Assembly (NCBI GenBank): GCA_020284085.1
Contig: JACEVL010000960.1
Coordinates: 124,001-188,000, forward strand
Direction of reading: 5' to 3'
Origin: Aporrectodea caliginosa
Taxonomy: Eukaryota > Annelida > Clitellata > Crassiclitellata > Lumbricidae
DNA: 64,000 nucleotides
Shown here: piece by piece, positions 11,901 to 24,033 of the stretch
How positions within the stretch are numbered: the stretch's first letter is position 1
Layout: each line of letters opens with the position of its first letter
The notes under the pieces: generated by a model
Seen by the model: the letters and a program-made list of their open reading frames with translations, nothing else
What the model was told of the DNA's origin: nothing
The model's database searches: none
Made by a program: the position numbers and the translations under genes

Positions 11901-12389
11901 TTCCCATCGAAAGCTGACAGATGGCATGGATGTTGAGAGTCTCTGAGTCAAGTTGCGCCGATAGAGTAGAGCAGCCGCAGGTGACAGCATTTACGTGCCA
12001 TGTATGCAAAGGAAATATCCAGTCACCGAAACATCCAAGCAATCATCCAGTAACTCAGCAATTGAATAACCATGTAAATTATTCAGGCAACTAGCCTCGT
12101 CTGTATACAGCCAATCATTAAGACAATCTGCAAACACTCCAGGTGAAAAACACCACCCGAGACAGATGCCACCCTCCGACCGTGTAGAAAGAGCTAGATG
12201 CTTCATCATGTGTCACAACTAATTGACCGACATACCGAAGCCGCAGCCTGCAAAATGACCGACAGAAAAACCTTCAAGTGCGAAATCCAATAAGTTCAGC
12301 ATAACACATCAAAGCCTGATGGCGGAATCTGAGCGACATGTGTCACGAAAAACCGAGCGTCACAAAGGCGAACACCGAGCAGATCAGAC

Positions 12390-12447
12390 AACGGCGTTGG
12401 TGGGGAAACGGCACTGGTGGGGAAATGGGGTTGGTGGGGAAACGGAA
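12390..12447. repeat. Short 17-bp minisatellite
   Basis: Three imperfect copies of GTTGGTGGGGAAACGG. The array is G-rich on the plus strand. Confidence 0.7.
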
Positions 12448-13298
12448 GGACACTCAATAGAGATGGCAATTCGCACACGATGAACAGAAAATGCCTCAAG
12501 GAGCTCCGAATCACGACTCAATAGGGCACAAGAAGTCTGTAATTTATGATGCCATGAAACTGGCTGTAAGAACTTTAGGTCTGGTGCTCATTTCATCCAT
12601 TTCAGCATCAATGTGTGCTGGAATATTATTATTATTATATTCGTTTATTGGTAACAAAACTGATAGTCACACCGCTATCAGGTACTTTGTGAATGAGCAA
12701 GAGTTACAAATGAATACTAAGCAAGATCATGCAATAAAACGAGAAGCTCTCATTACAGCTACAAACTAGAATTGTTCTTCACAGAGTATCTATTAATCCA
12801 TGCCTAATTAATTTATTTAGTTAACTGGGAGGAGAGTAATTGAGAATGTGATGAGAATGGCTTTCGATATAGGACAAGTGAGATGAGATCTGACAGAAAA
12901 AGGATCCTAAGACATTCTATCTCAAAGTTCAGTTCATATTTCATCATGAAATAACAAATTTCTGCAAAGTTTGCTTTAATACTGCCATTGTAGTTTCTCT
13001 GCTCCAGCCATAAACTCTTAAAAGCCCAAGATATGCTTCAGAGGAAACAAACTAAGCAACGTGCTATCACAGCGACTCATCTGAACCAAGAGGCAACACG
13101 AAGAGTGTACTCTAAACATGCAGTCAGAAGACTTAGCAAATAGTTCGGTAGGTGAGCAGATTTGCTACTGATTTAGTACCTACTTTAAGTGATATGTATT
13201 CATAACATTCAAAAGTTACTAAAATCACAAGTACAGTTAATTTGGTTGAAACTGTTTGGATACTCAAGGTTTGAAAAATGCACAGCCAGTAAACTTAC

Positions 13299-13388
13299 CA
13301 AGTACCTTGATGGTGACATAGCTGGTACTGTCCTTTTCTTCACCAAGCTTTTGACATCCAAGTGTACCACTGTCTTCCCCTTGAATCC
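13299..13388 (-). CDS. IgSF gene exon b: F-G strand end of Ig domain 1 (90 bp)
   Basis: A short exon that completes Ig domain 1. Read on the minus strand it starts after TTTAG, encodes IQGEDSGTLGC (the F strand, D-x-G-x-x-x-C type, with the second cysteine), then STSYVTIKVL (G strand). It ends at a strong donor, G|GTAAGT. It is 90 bp and phase 1 at both ends, so it joins exon a (ITYN+G) and exon c (KVL+V) without shifting the frame. The joined protein reads smoothly across both junctions, which is the main evidence. It is too short to be found by length alone. An intron inside an Ig domain is common in animals. Confidence 0.72.
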
Positions 13389-13820
13389 CTAAACATGGTA
13401 TCATGAGAGCGTAAAATATCACTGACTGTTTAATTTTTGCAGGAGCTTACAGCTAGTATGAAGCTGCTTAACTTAAAGCTGGTGAAGAATGTACCCCATT
13501 ATATTGTGGACAATAAAACGACTTGGATTAACCATAAAAACAGGTCTTGCAGTATTATTGTAAACTCCCACATTTTTGCAGCATCCATAAAAGTCTATTT
13601 GAGAGACGTAGTCTATTCTGAACAATGGCAAAACTGATAAAACAAAAGAAGTGAGTCAGACTGGGCCAGGTCAGGTTCAGTTCCATGTTGGACAACCAAG
13701 TGCAAGTGTACTATATGCATAGAACACAATGTTGTACATGAATTTATGTATATTAATAATAAAAATCAGATTCATGAAAGACTTTCTCAACAAGAAGAAT
13801 GACACTGTATGAGTTTAAGT

Positions 13821-13888
13821 CCTTTAACAATCAGCATGTAATAAAAGTGACTGGGAAACCAAAGCAGCTCGTTGTTAAGGTGTTAAAG
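13821..13888. repeat. Short palindromic repeat H1, copy 1
   Basis: Arms CTTTAACAATCAGC and GCTCGTTGTTAAGG are roughly inverted around a conserved core AAAAGTGACTGGGAAACCAA. Other copies are at 18026-18092, 22233-22306 and 25308-25375. Confidence 0.65.
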
Positions 13889-15015
13889 TGACTCTAACAC
13901 AGATTTTTTAAAGATAAGTGTAATGGGCAGAATTATTAAACATTAGCAGTTAATCCAAACAGTCCATGTAAAAAAACTTAAATAAATAGATGAAATTCAA
14001 CATAAAATCTCAAAGTCTGATAATTCACTGCACTTTTTTGATGAACCTAACAGGTGCTACATTTAAGCGTTAAGATATATACATACCAGTACATACATAC
14101 CGGTACATAGGCCTACATACATACGCATCATACAAGAGGCTCAGTTCTGTGCACCACATTTAATAATTGATATGCGTAAAAATAACAGCAAAGCCTAGCA
14201 GACAACATAGTCTTACAAAAGAAGCAGAGTTCACTTGTTGATTGAGTACTCTGGAAGTCTTCTCTGAAAATGGATAGCCAGCTGATGTATGGCTCGCTGT
14301 ATTTTTGAAGGTTACTCAGTACTGTAGCCGTTCACGGCGAAATAGTTTTACTAAGAAGGGCATAAATCAATATCTGGCCACCTTCTTTCACTGGAATAGA
14401 TGGTTCAGTAAATTGCACTTGGAAAAGAGCAGTAAAATTACACTTGGCGTCTCTCGCACAATAACGTGGTTAAACCTCTCCCATCGCTCACGAGAGATTG
14501 GCAGAATATAAAGCAGGACTTCGTATCTTGATCGAACAGTCCTAGCGTGGAAGCGGCATTTGATGTAGCATAGCAACAGATTGCAACAAGTGTGAGACTG
14601 CAAAACATCGAGTCAAGGAAGATTTATGTTCTTCGCTGGCTCAATGCACTGCATACGCTGTTTGTAAAAGTAGTTCTACTCTCAGTTGACGTAATATTGG
14701 CACCTAAAGATAAATGCTGTGGAAGTCAATCTTCTGCTCAAAAACAAAAAGATAAAAACCACACAGGTTTTTCTTTAACATTGTAGCCAACACTTTCCAA
14801 TTTATTCTAAACTTTAATTCAATTTTGATGTCAAGTGTATTGTTCCAACTACTCAGTATATGCACTTCACCTCTAATATAACACCATTGAAAACCAAGGT
14901 ATCAATCATTGTCTATTGTGGATAGAGAACAATTTATGTCTTACCAAATGTGGTCTAACAGGCTAATTGCAATCATGACTCATAGTGCAGTACCTAAAGC
15001 TATAATAGTATAGTC

Positions 15016-15274
15016 TCTAACACTATAACTGCATAATAATAATAATAATAATATAATATCTTTTCTTTAATTTAGCGCCTGACAAACGCACTGCGCTGTA
15101 CATTTACATGTTATGCAATTGAAACAATCTTAACTAGTTAACTACTAACAGAACAGACAGCTTGTAATACAACGGCGCTAATAGCAGCCTACAAAGCAAA
15201 TCCGCCCTAACGGGGCTCGAACTCGGTACCTCTCTCACTATAGCCATATGTATCTAACACTATAACCGCATAAT
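15016..15274 (-). repeat. S1 SINE flanked by a 22-bp target duplication
   Basis: The SINE body at 15038-15252 is almost identical to 62318-62533 but lacks the tRNA A-box end. It is flanked by direct repeats at 15016-15037 and 15253-15274 (TCTAACACTATAAC then YGCATAAT) with one mismatch. On the minus strand the element ends in an ATT-repeat tail. 5' truncation, a simple-sequence tail and a long duplication indicate target-primed reverse transcription. Confidence 0.8.
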
Positions 15275-18025
15275 CATGCATTGATGTTACTTGCTGCGTT
15301 TTGACAGCTAGTTATGAAATAAACGAAAATACAATACAATACAAGTCAGTCATTCACTTCTGTGTTTAGGGTTTAAATACTGTGGAGCCAAGTGAAATGC
15401 CAATCTGTTTTTCATCCATGTAGCTTGTAAAGAAAGTTTTCACTGATTATTGTTTGTATGCTTGCATTTCAGCCCAAATATACTTTAACTAAAGGACCAT
15501 GCATCAACACTTTGATGAATGAATTTGCTATACTGTTTCAGCTGCTAGAATTTTGTTGGGTTGCAAGCCCACTGCAGAACCCTCCTCCATGAATCCTTGC
15601 TTGGAACAGGCTCAGACCAATGAGGTAGTCTGTGGTGGAGCCTAAGAAGAAAACCATGGAATAATTGGCTGGAGACTACCAGAGTGACTTGAGGTGTATG
15701 TATCTAAGGTAGGAAGGGGAAATGGGGTAGCAAGGCTAGCGTTTCTTTTAGTCTCTGCTGTTCAATAGCTCATAATGCCACATCATCAGGTGGTCCATCT
15801 ATTGGCTGCAAGTGCATGGTGGATCAATACTTAATACGTTTATGCAAGTGCCTTTGGGCAAAGAACGTGAAAACAAATAGCTCATCAATGCACAAGAAAT
15901 AAGGAGTGTGAAAAAACAATAGAAGCTTTACAGCAGGAGACCACCTCTCCCACATGTATTTGCCCTGAGTCAAAATAAAAATGATCGTCATCTAATAATT
16001 TAATTATTTGACACTTCTCTGTCTTGTAACTGGTTTCGGTCTGTCAACCTGTCAGAAAATAAAACGAATATATATATAAAACGCTTGGGGCAACAACATA
16101 AATAATTTTGCTCCAAAGAACATTCTGGGGGAGTGGCATAGTCTGCTTTGAACGGGTCAGGACCTCGGATCATCAACCAGTAAAATTCCAGAACAAGGAA
16201 AGCAGCAAAAAATAACACCAGACTGGGTTCAGGAAAGTCAGAACACTGCAAAGGCTGGAAAACAAAATTGGAGAAAATATACATGCAGGAAACAACATCT
16301 TAGAACTTTTGAAATGCAGAGGTCATTCTTGCAGAGAAGGTGAAGTCCTGATGGAAGAATCAGATATGCAGAATGGATAGAAGACCAGACAAGAGCTGGA
16401 AATAATACTACTACTCTCCAGATGAATTTGTTGTAAATTCTTGTTACACAGTGACAGGTTCAAATAGAGACGGAACCGAAAAACATGGTCATGACACGTG
16501 TGTACGCCCAAAAACCATAAGTGAATTGGACGAGATTTGTCCAGCTTTACTGCTCCTACTTGATAACAGTTCTACAACAGTAATTTAGAAATGATGGAAT
16601 ACGACTGATAACCACGCTGCTGGACTGGATTATTTGATAAGAGAACTGGACTGGGATGAGAAATTACAGACTCAGCACAGCATAGACAAGAACAGTGTTG
16701 TTGGATTCCTAAGCTTGTTTAAAGGATGAATATTACAAAAAAGAAGAAAGAAACGAGATGAATGAGTTGCAATAAACCAAAATCTCTAAGAAGCACTGAC
16801 AAACGGTATACTACTTTTCATTCGTTACACATAACAATATCTCATTGTGCAATTATAAACTTTGTGAAAAGGTATCATCAAAGCACAGTTGTATTGCATT
16901 GTACATGCATACAACCTGTATTTAATGAAGTTACATGATGTTAGCTACAAGGTCCTAAGCATTACAAAGGCTGCTTCACGTGTTGCACATCAAGGGATAA
17001 AAATTTCTAGTTCATAGCTTGTCCAGATCATGTGGTGCAATGGTAAAAAACCGAATGAATTGTTCTGTCGAATATCCAACTGAATAATATATTGATACAT
17101 CCCACAAATGCAATATCACAATTTTAGTTTCTGTCCCATGTCTAATAAATGTACTCGTAATGAGCCAATTTATAAAACACCTAAAGATTAATCATAATCT
17201 GTCCCTCCTTAGGTGCCTGAGCCCCACAGAGGTAATTGCCATCAGAGATATTTTATTTTTGCAATAAGCCTGGGCATCCAGCAAGGAGCACAGTTGGTAA
17301 AAAAAACTGCCACGTTTGTGTAGTCCATTTCTGATCACGAACGCAAGCAGAGAAGCACGTGAGTCAGTACGCAACTACAAGTGAGTTAATCTGCTATGGA
17401 AATGCTAGATTGAGATACTCATTAAGGCAATGATATTAAGAAATATACAATGGCTGATGCTCAAGCATCATCGGGCTAAATGGCACAAGCACCAGCCACT
17501 GTAGCAGTGCAAACAAGTCTATATTTATTTGCATCATCTCTAAGCAGGTCCATCGGGTGCTTGCTCACGGTTTCACTGAAAACATCAGGTGTGGGTGAGT
17601 GTGTGTGCATATGCTTGTGCCAAAAGGCCAGTTTTCCATATCCCTGTGTTTGCTTTTTCCAAATGACAATTTTTGTACTGCAAAAAAACACGATGTTTTG
17701 TCTAAGCCAATGTCTGCAACAAGAATGAAGAACATGGTGCATTTCTCAAAAATTAGAATTAAAAAAATTTTAAACATGAAAGAGCCCTTATAAGGGTGGA
17801 AAGCATGTCACTATAATGGGAATTAATCATAACCTGCTTGACTAGATGTAACATCATGACAAGCATATAGCCTGGGCTCCTCTAAAGTGGCCAAGATTTA
17901 AAAGCATTATCATGACCTGTCTCCGAGCTGGACATTGGTATACCAGTAGGAGAGCATAGAAACTTATAATGCTTCCAAGCACTTGCTCTGATCTTGGCAC
18001 CAACAAAAATAATCAAGTCAGTTGA
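15275..18025. other. Intron of the IgSF gene, no strong feature
   Basis: AT-rich. Short frames at 16000-17790 on both strands lack recognisable motifs. A stretch at 17205-17262 encodes SDGNYLCGAQA on the minus strand but has no splice acceptor and was not called. Confidence 0.4.
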
Positions 18026-18092
18026 CACTTTAACACCGAGCATGTACTAAAAGTTACTAGGAAACCAATGCAGCTCGTCGTTAAAGTGTTAA
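18026..18092. repeat. Short palindromic repeat H1, copy 2
   Basis: CACTTTAACACCGAGC and GCTCGTCGTTAAAGTG form inverted arms around a ~35-bp core containing GTACTAAAAGTTACTAGGAA. It lies in the 3' flank of exon a, in the intron. Confidence 0.7.
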
Positions 18093-18242
18093 TTGATTTT
18101 TTACTTGCTCCGTTTTTACCTATCTAGAAAGCTAAATCAACTGATCCCTAAGTTATTGCTAGACTTACAGCAAAAAATCTCCAGCATAAATCTCTCGATT
18201 TGAAATAAAAATTGAGAAAGAATAATGAAACAAATAGCTAAC

Positions 18243-18512
18243 CATTATAGGTGATTGAAACTTTTGCCATGTCACCGTTGTAGTCGTAATGAACAACATA
18301 TCGTGGAATTCGTGAGTACGGCACCTTGACATTGGCGTTGTCTGAGAGAGTGCGAGTGGTTGCACCCTGAGTGTGTGTTACTCGAAGGACGTCGAAGAAA
18401 CGTAGACCAGCGATGGAACAATTGACCGTCAGGTTATGTCCCTGTTTCATGATCACGTTTCGTCCGTAGTCCCAAATCGCAGAGCGATGCAAATCAAAAT
18501 TTGCAGCGACAA
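18243..18512 (-). CDS. IgSF gene exon a: first part of Ig domain 1
   Basis: This exon encodes the N-terminal part of the first recognised immunoglobulin domain of a minus-strand IgSF protein, probably a cell-surface or secreted adhesion or recognition molecule. It contains GHNLTVNCS (B strand with the first cysteine) and ends in an E strand, MAKVSITYN. The acceptor is a pyrimidine-rich tract ending TTTCAG and the donor reads G|GTTAGC. The exon is 270 bp with phase 1 at both ends, as usual for Ig exons. The same frame stays open upstream to an ATG at 18588 through a hydrophobic stretch (FLSLLLAISVVAA). That stretch could be a signal peptide if this is the first exon. I prefer the acceptor, because the hydrophobic residues are encoded by its pyrimidine tract. 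The domain lacks the usual core tryptophan. It continues at 13388. The exact family is not recognised. Confidence 0.7.
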
Positions 18513-18588
18513 CTGAAATTGCCAGAAGAAGACTCAAGAAATCCCAAAACACCAAGGCACCATCATTCACAAATAAGTTTACGAGCAT

Positions 18589-20030
18589 TCAACTGCTATT
18601 TAGTCATTTCGCTCGAGAAACAAATTGCTGCCATAAACAAAATTTTCACCGAAGCAGCAAATGCTTTCAATACAAGCAGACCAAATACAGAACAAATTGT
18701 TATACTTGACCTCAGGACTAGACAGACGTTTGAAGAACAAGACATGGGGACTGGATATTGAATTTGTTGAGCTGATTTTAACAATTTAGCTAAACAAAAC
18801 TTTGCCAACACCTCAGCAGTGTGAAGCCTCAGAAATTTCCACCAAGGGCTCCTCTATGAAACCAGTCTATGCAAACTATAATGACTTGATTTCAGACAAG
18901 ATGTGATTTAGCCTACGAAGTTTTCAAATTTGAGGCCAGACAGGAAAAAGCACAATGAATTGCACATCCCTGGGCTAACTTGTTAATCCATGGACTTGAT
19001 TTGAACAGTCAGAATGAAATTCTCCTGCACATATAAAACACTAATTAGAAGGTAATGGGAATAATTATTACGATCAAGTGCTATCAATAGTTCTGCCCCT
19101 CCTAGATGAAATGCTAATACAAAAGGTAAGACTTGCCAACTCGCTACATCTTTAATTTACTCTGGCTTCAGCATGACTCCGCCTAGGCCCTTAGCAAACA
19201 TTCATCCTTGCTTCTGAATTGTAATTGTAAACTGCAAATTTCTAAAGTACCACCTGGCAGCTAAGCAAGGGGCACCAGCTTATTCACGAATGCTTCATCA
19301 GTTTTAGAATTAGATTTAGAATCAGAATGCAGAATCAGATTTATCGGTACTCACTTAGCACAGAAAATAAGTGCTTTATAAAATACATAAAAGAAGAGTA
19401 TTTTATGTAATAGACTTCTTAAGCACTTATCATCAGAGATTTGGTGGCTGGACAGTTAGCCATAAATGCAACAAATGCAAAAATGCAACTATGCTATAGA
19501 CAAAAGGTGCATTTTATGCATTCGTCTGCATGTACCAAAATATTTATGTACACCTCACAAATGGATCACGACCACATAAAAGTTCAAATAATGTGCATCT
19601 TAAGTTTAGCTGAAAATGTTATATTATACATGTGCATCATTCTGTTAAATAAATGAATATGATGATGATTCTGGTGGTAGTCTTTTAAGGTCCAAGAATT
19701 AATGGCTAATTAAACGTGATGCATCAGATTCAAACATCAGATATAGGCCCACCAGTAGAGCTTAATGCCAATGTACTAACAATCTACCACCATCCATCAA
19801 AATCTGCAAGACTTCTACATTGCTGCTATCATGATACACAGTAGTGTAGCAGTGCTTAAAGTGGTTTGGGTGAGGATTGGGAACTCCGAAGAAGAGTTTC
19901 ATTGGAACGCATGTGTTACCAGAGTTCCATTGCATGGTGAGCAGTGGGAATGCAAGTAAAGGATTTAGAAAGCAGCGGGAACGCCATTCCCACCCACTTT
20001 AAACGCTGGGTAGTAGTATTAGTTGTAATA
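18589..20030. other. Unassigned non-coding sequence
   Basis: AT-rich. No recurring repeat or coding motif recognised. It is probably intron or upstream sequence of the IgSF gene. Confidence 0.4.
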
Positions 20031-20037
20031 CTAATAT

Positions 20038-21175
20038 ATGGAAAATCCAATCCTACTCCGGTTTGACGAGATATTGGGCACAGGTCTACTAGGTCTAGTT
20101 AAGATACTTAATCTGGCCACTGGAGCTCCTCACTGGGTTCAAGCCACACTGCCTATTAGGAACAGGGGCGGTTCTATGCATCCTCCACGTATCCTCACTG
20201 GCACTGCCCGCCAATCCGGTATCTGCCTTCGGCAAGGTATCCATGCAAGGTATCGGTGCCCTTGTAACGGCATGGCTGTGTCACGGCACCATATAAATTG
20301 TTATTATTATTATTATATACGCCTCTATCCTGTATAGCTGTGATGTACCCGAAGCTGCTCTTTTGTAATGGCCCGAGAACAATGGGTTACTGAATGTGAT
20401 GCTCTGTTTCCGGAAGGAACCTTCTCCCATAAACAATGTGCCTAAGACCATCTCTCCTTCTTAAAGACCTGGCAGGCTCAAGGGCTTCAATAACAACTGA
20501 TTACCATCAAGCCAGGCTGAAGACAGTTGATTGGCTCTTGGCGCCCGCCATATAGGCACTTGTGGATTGAGGCAGTACGCAGTGCTACAGGCCTGCGTCT
20601 CGGGACTGGTTTATGTGCGCCTCACGCATGCACTTGTGGTGCCACGGATTCAAGAGGACGTCTCACGTGACTTGTCATGCAACCTTAGACCCGGTTGTAC
20701 TGACAGACACTACTGACAGTCATGCCTTATTAAACGACATCATGTAGCATCGCCTCGCCAAAGCCCACTTCCCTGCTACGAGTGGCCCGCTGGACTTAAA
20801 GGTCTGATGGGAAACGTTCAGATGGCGTGACGTTCATGTGGTCCACAAATACCTTGCCAGTTATTGACGCCCTGGCAGAATCATACCCCAAATCAGTCTA
20901 GATCCCGGGTACTGCTGCTGAAACCGCACACATGCATGAAAATATCGAAATACACTGCCATTTTGTCATCGGTTTGCTTGTGCTCTTGCCTTTGAAAAAC
21001 TCTGAACCCAATAAATCCAGATGATGTTGCGCTTATCAACCTCCTCGGGTACTGCCTTGGCTTCCATCTTGTTCAATTACTCGGAGCTAACTTTGAACTT
21101 TCCTCCATCCGCACTGTGACGATCCAGTGCTTCATTGCATTCCCTTTTAGCAGCACCTTTCCCATCAATAAAAAT
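20038..21175 (+). pseudogene. LINE relic with zinc-finger and restriction-like-endonuclease type C-terminus
   Basis: Across several frames the plus strand reads REQWVTECDALFPEGTFSH, then AVRSATGLRLGTGLCAPHAC with TCGATDSRG (a CCHC-like cluster), HALLNDIM, LAKAHFPATSGP, DGKRSDGVTF and LAESYPKSV. The last readable part is SSIRTVTIQCFIAFPF. The K-R-x-D-G block after a CCHC finger is what I expect of a non-LTR element with a PD-(D/E)xK endonuclease domain. The gene order fits, but the exact clade is inferred. A SINE-like end (GGCACCATATAAAT plus TTATT repeats) at 20297-20325 lies inside or before it. Frameshifts and stops make it non-functional. Confidence 0.65.
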
Positions 21176-21682
21176 CATCAACAAAGATGGTTTTTAGAAC
21201 AATATATGATAATGATGTTAACATATGAGAATGACATCATTATAATCATTAAGCCTAATCATCTAGGTTCAAATAACACTACAATTAGTAGTAGTAGCAG
21301 TTTTAATTTTTAATAATATTATTGCTACTATTACTATAACTATTACTACTACTACCACTAATGCCTCTAGTACTACAACGACTACCACTACCACTAAAAC
21401 CATTACAACTCCCATTTTCCTCAAACCTCTTTGCGATCCAGAATGGCAGACCTCTGTTTCAGCAGTGGTTTAGTAATACTACTAAATGTTACATTATGAG
21501 TTGAGATACAACTGCAAGCACAATCCATGCCCAGTTTTTGTAAATCTAAAGCTTACATTACATCCAAGCCTGACAAAGACCGAAAAATATCAAACAATTG
21601 AAGTGAAATTGACCAAATACTATATTATGGCCAAACCACGAGTTAAGTAATCAGGGATTACAGAAAGAAAAATCGAGCATTT

Positions 21683-22113
21683 GTGGTCGCGCCACATTGC
21701 TGGACCGCAGGGCAGATGCAATTGGTCAGTAGAGTCTGGCCCAACGTCTTCCTCCAACAGCATAATTTGATTTACTGTTTGAACAAGACGCATGTAATTT
21801 GTATTCAGGCATCAGAAGCTACGGAGGAGAGCCGTACGCATTCCGGTGCCAAGCAACACAAGACGGTCCCGGAAGGACTCGTGCAACCGATATATCCGCC
21901 AAATGCCGCGCTACATTCTTGTTTAGCAAAGCAGCCGGTCATCAAAGCAACAGACAGGCTTACCACAACCCAACCGAATCAGCGACGATCGGGTGGCAGC
22001 ACACAGCGTTCAAAACTCCTCGGCCACATGCACAATTATCAGCAAAAAGTCGACGAAATACTTATGCAAATGGATTACTTCTAATGGTGGTTCACGAATG
22101 CGGCCACAATTAG
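21683..22113 (+). other. CpG-retaining segment with two overlapping open frames
   Basis: Two plus-strand frames of 133 and 104 codons overlap in a stretch with more CpG than its surroundings. A possible acceptor, TTTGTATTCAG, precedes GCATCAGAAGC at about 21809. The longer frame ends NYQQKVDEILMQMDYF-stop. No domain is recognised. It could be a terminal exon of an unseen plus-strand gene or an old transposon. Confidence 0.25.
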
Positions 22114-22232
22114 AGTTTTATTAATGGTGACGAGAGTTTTCCAAGTTTATCAATACTGTATAAAAACATATAAAATATGTCATAGGAAGCGCTGTGCCAT
22201 AAAACCAGATGTAATGAAAGAGTATATCATGT

Positions 22233-22306
22233 GCTTTAACCCTTAATGCCGACCATGTAGTAAAAGTGACTGGGAAACCTCTGCAGCTCGTCATTAAAGG
22301 ATTAAA
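22233..22306. repeat. Short palindromic repeat H1, copy 3
   Basis: The core TAGTAAAAGTGACTGGGAAA, with GCTCGTCATTAAAGG and CTTTAACCCTTAATGCC as imperfect arms. It matches the copies at 13821, 18026 and 25308. Confidence 0.65.
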
Positions 22307-23279
22307 CAACAATTCTACCTAAGATAAATTTAAGTGATGGATCCACATTTCTCGATCACAGATGAACAACTCACGAATAAAACCCTTTTGTGCTCTAAGG
22401 TATCAGCAAATACATGTACTTTCTTATTTATCTCTATTTGTAAATGCAGTCCACTTTCAAGTCAGTATAGATCTGCCCTAAATATACATCAAGTACACAC
22501 TGAATAGCTAACTCTTCCTGTTCAAACCATATGTTTAAAAAAACAGGAACAAAATCAAATGTATGTGGTAAATATATCAAATTGCCAAATGAAAATGCCT
22601 TTACATAGATCTTTATGTAATTTTTAGAAAATGTAGGTCTCTCTCCATAGGCATAACTGTGTAGGTCTATTGTGATGGTGGTGACAGTCACACCCCTTTT
22701 TGGCCCTGTGCCTAAATATTTTTGCCACATGACAGCCTAATTTTGGTTTGAGGGAGGGGCAGGAGAATGGGGAGAGGGAATGGAGATATTTTCAATTTAT
22801 GGAAAAAGGGAAAGTGGAGCATAGGGATTCGGAGGGAATGGTCATCATCACTATGTGGGGCAAATTTATGCCTCTGTTTCTCTGTATTTCAGACTTATTA
22901 GAACTTTCAGAACTTTTCAGGAATAATGTTGCAAGATGTTAGTATAGTATAGTGGAGGTGGAGAGGTTGGTTGATTGCCAACTTATAGATTCAAAATACT
23001 TTTCCATTACTTGAATTGAGATATTATGCATATACAATATTATACACATACATAATGGTATATGCATTTATTTATGTCAGTTTTTATCTAAACGATTTCA
23101 AGCATGGCATGGCTGGAAGACGTGCTGGACATATTAACTCTTAAGTTGCATGTAAATGAGACAAGTGATTTGTATTGTTAACAAGGCAAATATCACACTT
23201 CTTTCTATCTTTGACATAAGTTACACACAAATACAGTAGTTCTAATTGTTCTTATTATAATTAATGCTAATCCAATAAC

Positions 23280-23637
23280 GTCTGCTGCAGTGCTTCCCAA
23301 AGTGGTGGTCCACGGATCAGTGCCAGTCCGCGAGCCCTCGGGTGCCGGTCCACAAAGTGAGTCAAGAAACTGGTCAAAATGTCTCGGAATCAAGAAATGG
23401 CTATTATATTTTTAAAAGTCATAACAAAACCACTTATTAGGCTAGCATTTAAAGGGCAACAGAGTCATAGAATTGGCTAAACATGCATTTAAATAAACTT
23501 TAATAAATACTTGAGGAATTCAGGTGATCGAAAGTGAAAAAGAGAAATAATTAATAAATTTGGCACCCGTCTTCCTGCAGTGGGAAACTTCCTTCCGGTC
23601 AGTGAGACTGAAAAGTTTGGGAAGCGCTGGTCTACAG
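23280..23637. mobile_element. hAT-like MITE, 342 bp
   Basis: Ends CAGTGCTTCCCAAAGTGG and, reversed, CAGCGCTTCCCAAACTTT enclose 23288-23629. CAGTG-TTCCCAA is the classic hAT terminus. The flanking 8-mers GTCTGCTG and GTCTACAG match at six of eight bases, so the insertion is old. There is no transposase. Confidence 0.8.
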
Positions 23638-23942
23638 CACCAGTAATATATGTGGTAATGCAAAAAGTAAGAGTCAAATCTGCAATAGATTCATGCACAA
23701 AGACCATTGAACTACCAGAAATCCAGTGAAATATCGCCCTTATACATGGAAAAGGTAAACAACGCATTCATTTCTGAATCACCAAAAATGACTAAAGGAG
23801 TGGCACCAGAAAGCGTGCAGAATATTTGGTTAAAGCAAAACAACTCCGTTCCATTTAAATCCAACGATTTTCATAATTCAGCGGTTTATAGATTTTGCAC
23901 TTGGCTTGGTTTCCCATTTAATTCTCTCTATATTTCATTGAC

Positions 23943-24033
23943 CTGTGAGTTTCTCCGATCTGGCAGGAATAATGACCCAAATCCGAAAGCCCACATCGAC
24001 TCCGGTCAAAATGGTTGGATATGTTCATACAGA
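23943..24033 (-). CDS. Candidate additional Ig-domain exon
   Basis: On the strand of the IgSF gene, 5.4 kb upstream of exon a, a 91-bp segment lies between an acceptor (TTGGATGCAG) and a donor (CACAG|GTCAAT). It encodes MNISNHFDRSRCG followed by LSDLGHYSCQIGE. This matches the Ig F-strand signature D-x-G-x-Y-x-C. It is phase 1 in and phase 2 out, so a further exon would be needed before exon a (phase 1). The size and position inside a domain resemble the 90-bp exon. One chance match to the signature in a 64-kb window is not excluded, so this is tentative. Confidence 0.3.

Noticed and set aside
12491..12769. 92-codon frame with a hydrophobic segment
   Set aside because: Lies in an intron on the opposite strand, with no motif and an AT-driven composition.
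17205..17262. Minus-strand SDGNYLCGAQA, resembling an Ig F strand
   Set aside because: An in-frame stop precedes it with no AG between, and no donor follows. The real end of domain 1 is at 13299-13388.
18513..18588. Signal peptide MLVNLFV...FLSLLLAIS starting at an ATG at 18588
   Set aside because: Possible, but the hydrophobic residues are encoded by a good polypyrimidine tract ending in CAG at the expected phase. Kept only as an alternative start.
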